This document shows positions 11,361 to 11,427 of a stretch of 11,427 nt of DNA, in pieces. The notes beneath the pieces were generated by a model that searched no databases, was not told the origin of the DNA, and saw nothing but the letters and a program-made list of their open reading frames with translations. Source of the DNA: 2-01-FULL-49-17 sp035549275 (GTDB lineage Bacteria > Patescibacteriota > Minisyncoccia > 2-02-FULL-40-12 > GWA2-44-9); contig DASZRH010000045.1 of assembly GCA_035549275.1 (NCBI GenBank), positions 1 through 11,427 of the forward strand, in the 5' to 3' direction. Both the position numbers and the translations under genes were made by a program. Numbering within the stretch: position 1 is the first letter of the stretch; each line of letters starts with the position of its first letter.

Positions 11361-11427
11361 ATGATCGGCAAACTCAAGAAATTCTGGCACACGCTAGGTC
11401 CGGGCCTCGTCGTCGGCGCAGCCGACG
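11361..11427 (+). CDS. Nramp-family divalent metal transporter, N-terminal fragment
   Basis: Only the first 22 codons are inside the window. The peptide begins MIGKLKKFWHT and continues LGPGLVVGAAD, which matches the start of Nramp/MntH proton-coupled Mn/Fe transporters: a short basic N-terminus, then LGPG at the beginning of helix 1, leading to the metal-binding D-P-G motif that would follow at or just past the window edge. The ATG at 11361 was chosen over the in-frame ATG at 11352 because the latter lies within the -10 box. With the ZnuCB-like genes it makes a second metal-uptake system in the window. The call rests on a short stretch. Confidence 0.72.
   Translation, partial: MIGKLKKFWHTLGPGLVVGAAD

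Noticed and set aside
11017..11364. 115-codon + strand frame opposite the 136-aa gene
   Set aside because: It overlaps the promoters of both divergent genes and has no initiation signal; the minus-strand gene has its own terminator and is preferred.
1..11427. CRISPR array, tRNA, insertion sequence, phage or defence genes
   Set aside because: I looked for regularly spaced direct repeats, tRNA cloverleaf ends and transposase-like frames and saw none; the window is mainly housekeeping.

Overview
The window looks like chromosomal DNA from a streamlined Gram-negative-like or cell-wall-variant bacterium, most probably a member of the Patescibacteria (Candidate Phyla Radiation). This is inferred from several traits. 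The housekeeping genes are short (HrcA 257 aa, a DnaJ that stops after its first C-terminal domain). The EF-P has a glutamine/arginine-rich tip loop instead of the usual PGKG. A secreted protein is built of about 50-residue repeats. Spacing is very tight, and Shine-Dalgarno sequences are almost absent. No rRNA, tRNA, CRISPR array, transposase or phage gene is visible.

Layout. 1-1689 (+): the 3' end of priA, then def and fmt (ATGA overlap), a replication-restart/N-formylmethionine cluster. 1686-2474 (-): a secreted three-repeat protein, convergent with fmt; the two stop codons share TTAA. 2475-2568: a divergent promoter region with a 9-bp inverted repeat over the znuC start. 2569-4058 (+): a Zn/Mn-type ABC transporter ATPase and permease (ATGA overlap), with no substrate-binding protein beside it. 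4112-5002 (+): efp and a small helical unknown, closed by a strong terminator. 5040-6447 (-): dnaJ followed by a membrane protein. 6448-6733: no protein gene; it holds a consensus promoter, a highly structured RNA of about 230 nt on the + strand, and its terminator. 6734-10755 (-): hrcA-grpE-dnaK under a perfect CIRCE operator, then a 105-bp inverted-repeat element and a seven-helix membrane protein. 10897-11307 (-): an unknown 136-aa protein with its own terminator. 11361-end (+): the first 22 codons of an Nramp-type metal transporter.

How it works together. HrcA should repress hrcA-grpE-dnaK through CIRCE. dnaJ lies elsewhere in the window with its own promoter and no CIRCE, so the chaperone and co-chaperone appear to be regulated separately. 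The dnaJ promoter interlocks with that of the divergent structured RNA, so the two probably compete for polymerase. Metal uptake is represented twice (ZnuCB-like and Nramp).

Most noteworthy. (1) An unidentified structured RNA gene at about 6500-6729, with a four-way-junction domain and a pyrimidine loop resembling the 16S anti-Shine-Dalgarno. (2) A recurrent promoter layout in which an extended or consensus -10 box ends 6-7 nt before the ATG in at least six genes, predicting leaderless mRNAs. (3) The 105-bp structured element after dnaK. (4) Convergent fmt and secreted-protein genes whose terminators lie inside each other's coding sequence. (5) The non-canonical EF-P tip and the shortened DnaJ.
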